From positions 18,302,372-18,366,371 of the forward strand of contig JAJEKV010000017.1 in NCBI GenBank assembly GCA_021234155.1: DNA of 64,000 nucleotides, given 5' to 3'. Under the pieces are notes generated by a model, which saw only the letters and a program-made list of their open reading frames with translations, had not been told where the DNA came from and did not search any database. The position numbers were made by a program, and so were the translations under genes. How positions within the stretch are numbered: the first letter of the stretch is position 1; each line of letters opens with the position of its first letter. Of the stretch, positions 47,538 to 59,919 are shown in pieces. This DNA comes from Isoetes taiwanensis (taxonomy: Eukaryota; Streptophyta; Lycopodiopsida; Isoetales; Isoetaceae).

Positions 47538-50500
47538 AATGTTCTTGGAGACCAAGAGCAAAGCACTGACCATGCTCCCAGTAGTACTAACTTGATAGGA
47601 TCCTCAAACCTCGAAAAGTGGGAAAATTGTTTCTCATTTTTGTAGTTGTGCTAAGCTAGTAACAGTTAAGTGAATTGGAACATAATAAGACTAAAAAGAA
47701 TGAGCCAAAACCTTCTCAGTCAAGATGGTCTCATAGCTCGCGCCTGGTCAAAGAACTAAACTTTAGTTTTTGAGCAGGGCGCTACGTGTGAGACATTGAT
47801 CTTAAGACACCTTGAAACTTAATGAATTTCACAAAAGTAATATAGTAAGGCGAGTTCCAAGGTAAGAATTAGTTAGAATAGTATGTTTAAATCACTTAAA
47901 TTAGAAACAAAATGTACAATGTCTCACAGCTCGCGCCTGGTTAAAGAACTGAACTTCAGTTTTTGAGCAGGGCGCCACCGTGAGACGATTTAATTGGCCC
48001 GCACCGAGAGCATCTATAAATAGATCTAGGACCCCCCATTTGTAGATTCCCTGTTTAGAAATTTGCTCCGCATTTCGAAGCGATTTTAGAGCGCCCGACC
48101 TCCGATCGACATGGCGCGCATCAAACAAACCGCTCGACATCCTCGACAAGGCGAAACAGCCAGAGGCCAAGGAGGCCGAAGAAAACAAGGAGTGGAAGGG
48201 CAAAGGCGCGGAGGAGCCCAAGCGAGAGATGAAGAAGACCCCGAACGTCAAAGTAGTCATCAAGGAACGGCCAAATAACCAGCCCGGCCGGGGAGTAGGG
48301 ATCCCGAGATCAACGAAAGCACTAGAGGAAGAGGACGTTGGATCTCCGGATTCAATGGATGAAGAGACCCAAGAAGCGTCTGGCAGATATAGAGCGGGAG
48401 ATACAAGAAGAGGAGAGGGCGTAACGAGAGCAGGAGACCAAGGTTCAAGAACCAAGAGAGCGTAAGTCGCCCAACATTTTGAAGACTCAACGGCCACACG
48501 CATTCATGCGAAGACGGTGACACTAATGAAGAAGGACATGCAGCTTGCCAGCTGCATCAAAGGAGATCCACAGTAAAATTTTGTAAATGATGGAAATTTT
48601 TTGAGTTTTAGACTAAGTAACGTGTGTAATCTTACTTAATTAAGTTGAGTTAGTAAGTTCCATCTTTTGTTCCCTATCTGTGTGAGACCTCCAAACTTTG
48701 AACCTCCATAACTTGAGCTACAGAGCTCCAAATCGCCTGAAATTTGTTGCAATAGGACCGTTAGAAGCCTAGAATCCATTTACGACCTCAAATTAGGCTA
48801 GAAATGTCAAACCCCAGTTCAAAATGACCAAAATTGCTCAAACCCTTGAATTGTTTTCCCAAACTGTGGTTTGTTTATAGAAGCATACCCCATTAGTACC
48901 TCGCAAGTATTGCTGTCGGCTCGAAGCTGATGCTTTACTCCTAGATAGAAGTGCCCAACAACACCCCGTTGTTATAGTCATCTAGACCTCAGCATAGCAA
49001 CCCAAGTCCAACTGTTGGTACATCACCTCCGCTCATGCCAAAGGCATAAACCTTGACCTAATTCTGTGTCTTTCTAATAGAGTTTGACTTATATAGCCGC
49101 CACATTGACACTCCCTATTGCCAGGGTACCTAGAAAGGAGCTAGAGTCTAGAGCTGCCCAAGTCACTCCATGTGTAGAGATTGGACTTCCCCAAACCAAC
49201 TTTGCTAGGACCTTAGAGTATGCCTCAAACATCATGGAGGTCTTGCAAAACAACCTTCATGTCATGCCATACCACACATCCTAATGTCCATAGACTTGGA
49301 CATTATAGATATGTCTCCAGTAATACTGCTCGAGCCATCTTGCTTGCTTATAGAGCCCAAAATGTTGTAGGAGAGCCCTTCAAGTAGACCCTTAGACTCT
49401 AGAATATACGAGCGTTACTTTCGAAGGACGGGGCCAGAGCCACAGAAGAGCTAGAGGCGCAACTCCTTGAAGACATCAAGGTCCCAGCCGATGTACAGAC
49501 AGATAAGGAGAGGAGACCGAAAAGGCAGACCCAAGAGAGGGAAGATCACCACGACCTTGCAGCCCAGAAGCTCAAGCGAATGTCATGAAATGTCAGCCAA
49601 GGAGTGAGAGACTCGAATGGATAGGACCCAAGGGACGGAGGAGACGACCTAACCAGCAGGTACAAATCACGCAAAGGCGACTAGAAGGAGCCATGGTAAG
49701 GGCAATGGAGATGACCACACTTCCAGGCACAGGAGAGCCACCTCAGAATGAAGCAAAGCCCAAGCAACAGAAGTAGCACTCAGAAATTCAACCTGTGGAG
49801 GAATGACAATGCCTACCTACCGACCACGATCTCAGAACTTCGAAGATATTCAAGAATGCCCGACTACAACAGCCAGGTGATCCTACTCAAGCGATCAACG
49901 GCATCGCACAATGGCAACCTTGCAACGACACACCGCATGTAGGGACGTTGAGCGGTCACCGCATTCCTCACGACGAATATACACATTAAGGAGGAGCATC
50001 TTTCTCAAGGAATCACATCGACAAACACTCTTCGCAACTGGCGTGACGAGCTCGGATCAGACATGAAGCTCAACAATAGTAGCAGCATCTCAAGGAATCC
50101 CGGAGTCAACCAGAACGAAGAAGATGCGCAAAACCGAAGGATCAAACGCGATAGGAGGAGGGGAAACCCTAAAGGAGTATAAACATTTAAGTAGATCTTC
50201 GTAGTTGTTTTGGAAAAGTGGATGAATTAAAATCCCAATGTAAATGCATATATGTCTATTGTATATCTCGGGCGTTCACATATATAGTGGAGAAACATGA
50301 GTTTAGAGTCATGTTTTACGGATTTAGCGCTTAGATCAGGAAGTTCCTTAACTTCGACTACCAAAGGAGGAAGCAAGGAAGCACAACTATAGCCCAAGAT
50401 CAAATGGAAGAGCAAGTACGAGGGTGAAACGACCAGAGCCCAAGCAAACCTTCGACTCCCAACACTTCCGGAAGTGCCCTCAAGTAGAAGACCGCTCGTC

Positions 50501-53500
50501 CACCCAATGTCAGAATATGAGACAACACCGGTCATGTCAAGATCATCAGCGCTGCACCAGGACATCGTCAGGGCGCAACACTACCTCTTGTGGCAGCGAC
50601 AACACTTGACGAACTTATGACACGAGTGGCCTCAACAATAGAAGGAGGAACGACCCGACATCAACGAGCCAACTAAGAAGGCAACATCTCGACGACCATA
50701 ATTCCACCTTGTGGTAATATAGAGTGATGCGTATGACACGTGTATTAGATGGAGATGCACTTACGAAAGGCACCGCGACGAGGAGATATGCCTTCAACAA
50801 CTAGGTGATGGCTTCGTCAGGTACTCCTACCAGTAATTAGAAGAGAAGAAGCCGATCATATCTCCGACATGTGGGACATCAAACGCCCAAGGTAGAAGCA
50901 TTCGACACCTTAACGACAAGGATAGCAACTGAAGCACCTTCGGCAAAAAGAGAGTTCAAGATAATAGCCAGGCTATTCAACGACAAGAGTATATCTAAGG
51001 CAGGTACTTCTTCAACTCAAGGGCCAAGCTGCGCAGATATAAGGATCCATCATCCCGACAACATAGCCAGCAGGGAGGAGAGCCATGATGCTTTACTTGA
51101 CAGAGAGACCGACATGCATAGAGGGACAAAGGGCAGGAACTGAAAGCTGAAGAAGTGCTAGCAACCGACTTCTTCCATGAGCTCCCTAGAGGCAACAGGA
51201 GGATCAAGACTGACCAGCACAATCAAAGCCACCGAATGTACCTCAAGACAAGAAGACGGCATAGCACTGTGGAACGTGACAACGTCCAAGCCATGTGATC
51301 GAGGGGATCAAACAAGTGAGATTGGAAGCTCGATGGAGAAGCAATAGGCGAGGCGAGCCGATGACTTGCACGCGGACTTGCATGCAATTTGGTGAACCCA
51401 AGGATGGACGATTCAAACAACAACTGCAGAAGAGAACAACTCCAGAGGAGTATAGCCAAAGGAATCGCGCACAGCCTCAAGAGACGCCTCCAAATAGCTT
51501 CAAGTATCATGAAGGGGGGAACAATTACCACCCGAGAACAGGATCAGGAAGCAGACCGAAATGTCGAAGCATCAACGACCAGCACACCTTTAGTTAGAAT
51601 GTGATGCAAAGTGTGTTGTGCCATAGCCGACAAACATCGGAGGGCCCAAGTATATCAACAAGTTACCCTGGAGTACGAGATGACGTACGAATAGGAGGAT
51701 ATAGATCGTCAACACCATTGCATCGGGAGGAACACCGATGACATTGCCAAGGAGTAGGTGTACAACTTGAAGGGAGGCACAAGAAGGACCTAATAGCTCT
51801 AGTAGTAATTGTAATTATGTAAGCTATACGCTTTGCATATATAGTTCCCTTAATTTTCCTCCCCTCCCATAGCGTAACAGATCAAAGAAGGAGATGTCAG
51901 GCAAATTGCAGGGGTGAAGCAATCAACAGCCTCAACAATCTTCGGGCAACATGATAACGACAAGAGAACTCGACGTATGAGACTTCGATGGAGTCGAAGA
52001 AACAATACCGGATACAGAGTCATCCTCTAGCTGCCAAGACAAAGAGTACAAGATGAAAGATCTTCTTCAACGGCGCCAACTTCAGGCTTTTGAAAAGCGG
52101 CATGGAAGATTTCAAGTGATCAACTACACCATCAAGCCACCAGCTTCTAACGAATAAAGTTAACCTCTACATCAAAGAGGAGCCATCGTCAAGGTGACTG
52201 AAGTATCGAGCGACTCGGAAGAACGTTACCTTGCTGCTTCAAGCAAGCAACGAGTGGATGAGCTTCTAGCAAGCTCGAGGATCTAAGGCCATGGGGCCTA
52301 ATATGTTAAATGTATGGACGGTAACATCCATATTGGGATTAGAAGGCATTTCCAGATGCTCTCGCTGAAAGGATTGCCCCAATATTGAGCTAAGCATCAA
52401 GGATTGGGAAGGAAATGCATAGGAGTAACTAAAATTATACACGATTGTTAACAGACATCCAACATATTGAAACCACTTGGTGAGATTGATCACCTCGCTA
52501 AGAAGGAATCATTACTAGGATAATTGGTGACCATGTATAAATCTAGTACCTCCAAAAGAATAATCCAACCGAAAGAAAAGAAGTAATCTAACAAGTCCGG
52601 CCAACTTGTTACGATGACATCAATTCGATTGGTAGGAATATTCCAAGAGTTAAATAACTAAGAAAGGGGGGAATCTCTAGAATATAAAAGAATAGTACAT
52701 GTAAGATACATCTAAAATAAGAATTATAGTAATCAAATAGTCTTTTGAGACAAAAGGAATTGTCATCATGACAAAACCTTGTGGTTTGGAATCGTTCTAA
52801 CTAAGTAGGTAACCCATAACTATATTGAAATAAATGATAACATAATATGTATATCCATCTTAGATGGTTATATATGTCAGCGAAGGCTAGTAAATTAATG
52901 CGCTAAGTAAGAAGCGTATAACCTCTTAAGGGGAGAGAATAAATATGACGTTGTGTACAATGTCATTGAGGGGGTGCAGGACCATTTTCTTTTCGAAGAA
53001 AGTGGGAGGGCTCAATCTTATGATTGAACGTACTTGCATCGAATTGACCGACCCATAGAATAGAGTTCACTTCGGCAATGGCCAAAGCGAATGAACAGGA
53101 GGCCTTCAACGTGCGAGACTGACGTGATAGCAACGCAACGCAACGACCAAGTCATCTCCAAATTACTCGACGCCAGCTCAATGGGTGGATGCATTCTAGC
53201 CTTAGGTAAGGCGTGCGCATGCATTATAAGCTTTAATGTGTCTTATAGATAAGTTAAATATAGATCCTAATAATTGCATAGAATTTACTGTACGTATATG
53301 TATCATACGGAAATAAGTTAAATAACAACGATAATGTGAGGTAGCATGTTAATTAATCCTTCGCAAGGATGCAATTCCTTCCAAGGATAGCCATATGACC
53401 TCGGGGTCCTTATAAATATAGATAGAAAATATAATTCAGATATGCTTAAGTGCATCTTAGGGATATACTTCCAAGGGTAATGCAGGACCCAAGCAAGAGA

Positions 53501-53940
53501 ATAAGAAGCACATCTAATTCTTGTGTATGATAATTAAAACCTTGTCTATGATACAATAGGTCTAAATCAGGGTTATTGTTTAAATAATCGCGATCTAAAA
53601 GTCGTTAAATATTGCAAAGCTTAGAGTAAATATAATTGTACTATCGGAAGTAATGTATCCGATACTATGATAATGTTAATTCATAAATATTACCTTAGGG
53701 TAATTATGTTAATCACATGCATTAAAGGAGCCAGCAAAAATCGGCTCAGGCATGTCGATTTGTGTTTAGATTAATCTCATGGGTAGTTAAGATTAATCTA
53801 CGCATGCAGCCTATGCTAGGTATGGGTTGCATGCGTATTTACCGATGATGGGACCACTACGGTGATCTCTAGGACGTGGTGTAATGTCAATGTAGGCATG
53901 ACCGCGGTTCCGCTTGGATGACTGGAAGGTAGATTAAAAA

Positions 53941-53988
53941 GTCTACTTCCGTCCTACGGAAGTAGACGACCTCGAGAGATAAGAGGTC
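53941..53988. repeat. Two adjacent perfect hairpins
   Basis: GTCTACTTCCGT-cct-ACGGAAGTAGAC (53,941-53,967), a 12-bp perfect stem with a 3-base loop, is followed at once by GACCTC-gagagataa-GAGGTC (53,968-53,988). Perfect stems in an otherwise decayed element are unexpected. Confidence 0.8.
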
Positions 53989-54332
53989 ATTCAGGAATGC
54001 ATTGATAGGAAAAGCACCTCTAGCCCCATATATGCATTGATAGGAGGAATCTATCCTTCACGCCCCATATACGGGAAGGACCTATCCTCCACGTTGGGCA
54101 ACTAAAGGTGTAGGCATGAGCGGCATATAGGCATTATAGGGCGCTGTCTCCACGGCCACGATGGAAGAAGCATCCTCTTCCTACGCCGGGAGATTAGCCA
54201 TGCATTCATGTAGATAGGTGGGGTGGTCACCATATAACCAAAATTTTATTAATAATTAAAATGGTAATAACGTAGTGTCGACCTGCAGGCCAATAGAGCG
54301 CTCCGGAGGGCAAGGAGGTCGAGCTACGAAGA

Positions 54333-54367
54333 CTTGCAACACAAATTTTGTTATAATGTGTTGCAAG
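54333..54367. repeat. 11-bp stem hairpin, copy 1
   Basis: CTTGCAACACA...TGTGTTGCAAG with a 13-base AT-rich loop. It is repeated at 54,615-54,649 with the same surrounding GAAGAC...GATGAAGAGTACCTTA words, about 280 bp apart. Confidence 0.8.
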
Positions 54368-54614
54368 GGATGAAGAGTACCTTAGAAGTGTAAATTTTGT
54401 ATGAAATTGATAAATTTTGATAAACTTAAATGTTGTATTAAGTAACGTTAATAATTACCTTGTGTGGATTAAGTTATAAAGTGATAAGTTAATTGGATAA
54501 TGAAATAGTACAGTAATGTCTTAAACATTACCTTAGAGTAATTCTAATAATTAAGATAGTAAGTATGTAATTATAGATATTGTAAAATTAATGCAGGATT
54601 TTAAGGTGCGAAGA

Positions 54615-54649
54615 CTTGCAACACAAATTTTGTTGGAATGTGTTGCAAG
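54615..54649. repeat. 11-bp stem hairpin, copy 2
   Basis: Same stem as 54,333-54,367, with loop differences only. The nested Helitron lies 26 bp further on. Confidence 0.8.
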
Positions 54650-54674
54650 GAATGAAGAGTACCTTAAATAATAA

Positions 54675-56978
54675 CTAGTTAAGGTGCCCAGCGTTGCTGG
54701 GCATAGCTAGAAACTGTGAATGACATACTGGAGCAATTGTTAAATGGATTCTTGTTTTTAAAATTGGATAATCAAGAGCATTCGATCACATTTCGCACTT
54801 CCCTTTATCTTTTCCATTTTCCTTTTTCATTTTGCCTTTGTCTACTATTTTTTTTTCCTATTTTCCCCTTGCCCCTTTTCCCTTTTTACATTTTTCAATT
54901 TACTTTTTTCTTTTTCCATTATTCCATTTCCTCTTTTTCTCTTTTTTGTTTCTGCTTCCCCATTTTTCCTTTTCTATTTTTCCCTTCCCTTTTCTCCAAT
55001 TTGTGGTTGCCCTTTTCCCTTTCCTTGTGCCCTTTCCCCCCTCTCTTTTCCCATTTCCCTCTTCCCCTTTTCCTCGTGCCCTTCTTTCTAAGTTTTTCTT
55101 TCTGCTTTCCCCTTTCCTTTCCCTTTTCCCTTTCCTTCTCCCCACCTTTTCTTTTTTTCCCCTTTTTCCCTTCCCTTTTCCTCTTTTTGCCCAACCCTTG
55201 ATCTTCCTTTTTTCTATTGCCATTTTCCCTTCCTTTTCCCCCTCCTTTTTTCTTTTCCCTCTTTCCCTTTCCCTTTTTCCATGTCAATTTTTCCTTCGGT
55301 TTTCCCCTTTCCTCACCCTTTCCCTCTTCCCTTTTTTGCCATGTCCCTTTTCTCTTCTATTTTTTCATGCTCTTTTTTCGCTCCTCTTTTCCCCTTTCTT
55401 CACCTTTTTCCTCGTCCACCTCCTTTTTCCTTTTTTCCTTCTCTTTTTCTTTTTCTATTTTGCTCTTCCTTTTTATTCACCTCCCCTTTCTATTTTTCCA
55501 TTTTACCTCCCGTTTTTTCCCTTTTGCCTTTTTCCATTGCTTCCACTTTTTTCACGTTTGCCTTTTCCATTTTCAACCTCCTTGCTTTTCCCTTTTTCTA
55601 TCCCCTCCTCTTTTCACATTCTTTTTTTCATTTTACCTTATTTTCTTTTCTTTTTCTCCCATTCCATCCCCTTCGCTTCCCTTTCCCCCTTTCCCTTTAC
55701 CAATGGCTTTTTTCCCTTCCCTTTTCCTCCTCTCCTGGCCCTTTCTCTATTCCGCTTTTTTTTCGTGCCCTTTTTCCCTTCCATTTTTCTCTCTTCCGCC
55801 TCCTTTTTATTTCTTTTTCCCTTTCTTTTTTCTCATGTCTTTTTTTCCCTTCCCTTTATTTCTCTTCCCTTTTTTACAGTGCCATTTATTCCTTCCCTTT
55901 GCCCACCCTTTCCCTCTTCCCTTTTCTCGTAGTCTTTTTCTTTCCCTTTCCTCCCTCATTTGTTCTTTTCTTTTTCCCTTTCCCCTTTCCTCCCTCCTTT
56001 CTCTTCTTTTTTTCCGCTTCTCTCCTTCTTTTCTCTTCCTCTTTTCCCCATGCCCTTTTTCCCTTTTGCCCCTCCCCTCGCTTTTTCCTTTTACCCTTTC
56101 CATCCCTTCTCTCCTCCCTTTTTCTCTTTCCATTTTTTTTTCGTGTCCATTTTCCCTTCCTTTTTTCTCCTTTCCCCACCTTTTTTCTCTCCCCCTTTCC
56201 CAACTTGTCTCTTTTAAACTCCCTCCTCCTCTCCCTTTTTTTCCTTTCCTTTTCCCTTTTCCTTTTCCCTTCCCTTCTCTCTACCCTTTTCCTCATCCCC
56301 TTTTTCCCTTCCCTTTTACTCCTGTCCTCACCCTTTCCCTCTTCTCCTTTTTATAGTGTCATTTTTTCCTTTATTTTCTCTCTTACTTTTCCTTTCTCTT
56401 TTTTGTGCTATTTTCTATTTCCTTTTCCCTTTTATCCGTGCCTTTTTTGCCTTTCACTTTGCCTTTATCTCCTCCCTTTTCCTCCTTTCCCCACCTTTTT
56501 ACTCTTCCCTTTCCCAGTGTTCCTTTTCACTCCCTCCTCCTCCCCCTTTCTTTTACCTTTTCCTTTCCCTTTCCCTTTTCTTTCCTTTTCCATTTTCCTT
56601 TTCCCTTCCCTTTTCTCTACCCTTTTCCTCATCCCCTTTTCAACTTCCCTTTTACTCCTATCCTCATCCTTTCCATCTTCTCCTTTTCATAGTGTCCTTT
56701 TTTTCTTTATTTTCCTTTCCCTTTTTCGTGCTCTTTTCGCTTTCCTTTTTTCCTTTCTTTCTTTCCCTTTTACCCGTGCCTTTTTGCCTTTCACTTTGTC
56801 ATTTTCTCCTCCCTTTTCCTTTTCCCTTTCCTCTTCAGACATTAGAGCATGGCCAATCATGGTGGAGGGAAGTCGTGCGATAAATCTCGACCTCCGAATG
56901 CAATCGGATGATCTCAACCATCCAAATTAGGGTTTCATTCATGACATACTTACGCTATAACATTATAATATAAGAAGA
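54675..56978 (-). mobile_element. Non-autonomous Helitron with a 2-kb polypurine core
   Basis: On the minus strand it starts TCTTCTTATATTATAA (56,978) and ends with hairpin GCCCAGC-aac-GCTGGGC, then CACCTTAA and CTAG (54,675). It lies between A (54,674) and T (56,979), the Helitron target rule. Inside, about 2.04 kb is almost purely purine on the minus strand. No Rep/helicase gene is present. The termini match the Helitron starting at 62,247. Confidence 0.8.
54797..56838. repeat. Polypyrimidine/polypurine tract, ~2 kb
   Basis: Irregular CCCTTTTCC/TTTTCCCTTCC words on the + strand with very few purines for two kilobases. The 549- and 379-residue frames across it are Phe/Ser/Pro/Leu strings produced by composition, not proteins. 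Confidence 0.9.
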
Positions 56979-57236
56979 TTGTATATGAAAGTGTTAAATT
57001 GTGATAAACTAAATGTTGTGATAACGGAGAATAATAAGTACCTTGTTTTAATAGAAGTTACGAGTTGACAAGTTATTTGATAATATAATGGCGTAATAAT
57101 GATTTAAAAATATTACCTTAAGGTAATCTTAATAAATGTGTAAGTATTATAGTAGTATATCGTATGCATCAGGTTGATTGCAGGTTAGGAAGATTCCAAG
57201 GTGGGGAGACCCACGATGCTGCGGACAGCATCATTT

Positions 57237-57250
57237 CAAGGTGGGGAGAA
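57237..57250 (+). other. Polypurine tract of the LTR element
   Basis: AAGGTGGGGAGAA immediately before the 3' LTR. A second copy (CCAAGGTGGGGAGA) lies 48 bp upstream, a duplicated purine tract. Confidence 0.75.
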
Positions 57251-57911
57251 TGTGACGTTCCAGCACAGTATACGGTCCCAGGACGTATACTGTACTGCAC
57301 CGTCACGCGTACACGCCGTCCCAATCGACGTGTACGCCGACGTGTACCCAAGCAAGGGCGCCCTAGGGGGGCAACTTGCAATGGTGCACACACTTAGCAA
57401 TGTGCGCACTTTTAGACCTTTAACCCATTAAAGGTAGACCAAGGGTCATGGAAACCCTAAACCTAACTGATAGCCTACATAAGGCACCAAACCCTAACTT
57501 TCCATTTTTCGCCCACAGACCTTTCGAGCTCCGATTCACGCGCCTGAGGAGGCAATTCCAACTCCCACGATCTGCATGTGCGCCCCAGCTTGTCAGATCA
57601 TCCTTCCGACCGCATTCCGAAGCAGAACGGAGACATGGACGCCTTCGGATCGAGAGGAGTGAACCAGGGATCAGGTATTTGGTCGATTGAATAGCCTAAA
57701 CCTTATTCCAGCCTTCGAACCAGTAGGTTTAGCCTATTAAATCACCCTTAGTAGCCAAGCAGATCCTGAGATTGACTCTAACTAAAGAACCTAACTCTAT
57801 GAATTAGATTAGTTCTTATTACTTATGTTGATATGATGGACGGATGTATTATGTGGACTCATTGTATTGGGAAGGGGGATAGAGACTTAAAGCTTAGTAG
57901 ATGATGCTCCA
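57251..57911 (+). repeat. 3' LTR of the non-coding LTR element, truncated
   Basis: Starts TGTGACGTTCC, matches 46,015-46,680, and stops at GATGATGCTCC. The remaining 850 bp of the LTR are missing. Confidence 0.8.
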
Positions 57912-58071
57912 GTAGGAGAAGACACAGCACAGGCGGAGGTACTTTACATATTTGGCATTCTCTGTTAACAGATGTGCTTAGAACTGCTTTATGATGGCAA
58001 ATATTTTGAATACAAACATATTGATGGTTTATGCATAAACCTAAGTTCAAACTTTTGCAGATTCTGATAAA
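57912..58071. other. Short unique spacer, nothing seen
   Basis: 160 bp between the broken LTR and the Helitron 5' end, without recognisable features. Confidence 0.5.
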
Positions 58072-58508
58072 TCCTATATTATAAAATTATAGTGTATGTC
58101 TGTCTTGAATGGCGCCCTAGATTGGGCGGCTGAGATTCCGCAAGGCCACGTGGCATCATCTGCATCGTTTCCTAATTACCTTTCCTAGGGTTTTTTTTGT
58201 TTGCGGCAGGAGCAGCTCTAGGTTAAGCTTGGCTATGGCGCAAGCTTGGCTATGGCGGAATGGATTGAAGCATTGGGGCTGGATTAATCCGGCTCCATCT
58301 ATGTCACAGTAGAGCCCATCGATTCTGCAGTTTCAATGGGTCTGAGTTTTCCACATCTAGAAATATACATAGACGGCTTCATCCTGTTACATGGGATTCT
58401 GAAGGGAACCCGCTACAGTGGCTCTCCTGCTAGAAACGGCAGCTCTGCTTCAGCAAACTTCTGCAGTATCGATCTTTCATCTATCTAGCTTCCATAAATT
58501 CTAAACTA

Positions 58509-58781
58509 TTGAGAATTTCAGAGCTATTCTTGGTAAGAAGCTCAAGAAATAACATGCTGCATTATTACTATGCAACGTATAGATTTCTGATAGAGAAACC
58601 AACCCTTCTGCGATCCCTTTGTGCAGGTGCAGTGGTCGTCTGGACTTTCTCAAGCTCCAAAAAAAAAGGGACATATCCGGCTATAGTGGAAGCTCCTTCA
58701 GGCCCTCTTATGCTAGAAATCTACAACGAACCTCCTGCTCCTCCTTCTTCAGGTGAGCATTTTTTGCCAGAATTGAATTAA
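58509..58781 (+). CDS. Unrecognised 90-residue frame in the Helitron
   Basis: MRISELFLVRSSRNNM... with a hydrophobic stretch (SLCAGAVVVWTF) and a Pro-rich end (EPPAPPSSGEHF). A GT follows CTTCAG near 58,752, so it could be an exon of a captured gene. No family recognised; it may be chance. Confidence 0.25.
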   Translation: MRISELFLVRSSRNNMLHYYYATYRFLIEKPTLLRSLCAGAVVVWTFSSSKKKGTYPAIVEAPSGPLMLEIYNEPPAPPSSGEHFLPELN

Positions 58782-58924
58782 CATATGGATGCATTTACAT
58801 GCTCCGCGCATCTCCATTTTGCAATTTCTTCCTTTCCGGCCTCAAATAGAAAGAAATCCTTGCATCTCTTCTGGTAATAATCTTCTGTGTCTCTTGGAGC
58901 TCAAAATGCTAATCTATTAGATGT

Positions 58925-59500
58925 CGGAGGAGTAGTGTTTATTAATAGCTATGTAAGTGCATGTGTGCTGCTTGAATACTTCTCAATCGTTGCCACCAAA
59001 TAGGTGTAAGATTTTTGGTTGAGAGCATCATATGGTATGTCTATCAATTTGTTACAGAGTTCTTTTAATTATTTTATGATTACCAAATATCTTCCTTGCA
59101 TCACAAATATTGTGGACATTTTTGCTTCCTTAAAATAAACCATTTGGAGTTTTCAGAAATTAGATAACAGCGCATTGCAAAATCTTGGAGCTCCAAGCAC
59201 CCCCTATTGTATGATTTCGTCCTGATCAATATTGTCTTTGAAGTGCTTTTAATAGTTGAAAGCTCTATGTGCAGAGATGGATGTCTGCAATTGGATTTCC
59301 ATGCATAAAACGACACCTCATGTTCTCTATTTTTTCTTAATTGGCTTGAAGATGGATCAAACTCTAATTACTTCTGCCTGCAAAGTCAGAAATTGAACTT
59401 TTGAGTATCTTATATTGGTGATGGTTCCACTATTCTAACATTTAATCCTAGCATATACTTTGAACAAAGGGAGTATAGAATTTGAAGGTTGTCAAGGCAA
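58925..59500 (+). repeat. Internal direct duplication of the Helitron, copy 1
   Basis: Matches 59,850-60,380 with small changes (shared AATAGCTATGTAAGTGCATG, CAAATATCTTCCTTGCATCA, TTGGAGTTTTCAGAAATTAG). Copy 1 has an extra 50-bp stretch after GGTATGTCT. Confidence 0.85.
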
Positions 59501-59724
59501 CCAAGTGACTCTCTGTTGTTAGCTTTTGATAGTCATCCTGTGACTTCAACTAGCTTTTGCTTGGTAAGATAAGCAGCAAAATACTTAAAGAGGAAGTCTA
59601 TAGTTTATATTAATATGTGTGTTTCAATTTATCTCTTCTAAGTTATTCATGATTGTTTGTTCTACTAACTTTTGTTGTTTGTCAACCAAACTCCAGATAA
59701 GAAATTCTTCAACTGTTTTGGGAT

Positions 59725-59919
59725 TTGTTGGTGCTCCCTTTTATGCACAAGATGAACCGATTGATTACAAGATATGGACAAGATGGAGGAGGTAATGAGG
59801 CTCTACAGCTTTATCGCCAAATGCAGCAATTAGAGATTCATCTAGAAGTAGTGTTTGTTAATAGCTATGTAAGTGCATGTGTGCTGCTTGAATACTTCTC
59901 AATCTTTGCCACCAAATAG
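59725..59919 (+). pseudogene. PPR-like gene fragment captured by the Helitron
   Basis: 64 residues. The centre (ITRYGQDGGGNEALQLYRQM...VFVNSYVSACVLL) has the spacing of a pentatricopeptide motif: YGQxGxxxEALxLYxxM, then a following helix ending SAC. A partial repeat of its end is at about 58,935-59,000. Plant PPR proteins bind organelle RNA; this is only a short fragment and is not functional. Confidence 0.6.

Larger units (their letters stand above)
47538..54674. other. Internal region of the LTR element; no conserved domain
   Basis: Short frames only. 48,229-48,465 (charged, MKKTPNVKVVIKERPNNQPG) and 50,871-51,143 lack signatures. 47,730-47,800 and 47,918-47,985 share a block CTCGCGCCTGGT...TTTTTGAGCAGGGCGC, a 70-bp direct repeat near the PBS. 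Fold-back elements at 53,941-53,988 are annotated separately. The composition is purine-rich on +, which fits an old Gag-Pol decayed beyond recognition, but this cannot be shown here. Confidence 0.5.
46015..57911 (+). mobile_element. Decayed LTR retrotransposon without recognisable genes
   Basis: The 5' LTR (46,015-47,524) is followed by an iMet-type PBS. A purine tract precedes the 3' LTR at 57,251, which matches the 5' LTR to 57,911 and is then truncated. The internal 9.7 kb includes a nested Helitron, leaving about 7.4 kb with no RT, integrase or protease motif that I can read in any frame. It may be a non-autonomous large LTR derivative or a heavily mutated gypsy element. The LTRs are similar over their 3' portions but diverged in the first 70 bp. 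Confidence 0.8.

Noticed and set aside
54716-56930. 549- and 379-residue Phe/Pro/Ser/Leu-rich 'membrane proteins', and the Lys/Glu-rich antisense ones (also 62,358-63,532)
   Set aside because: They arise because a polypyrimidine tract rarely contains stop codons; overlapping frames on both strands are equally long.
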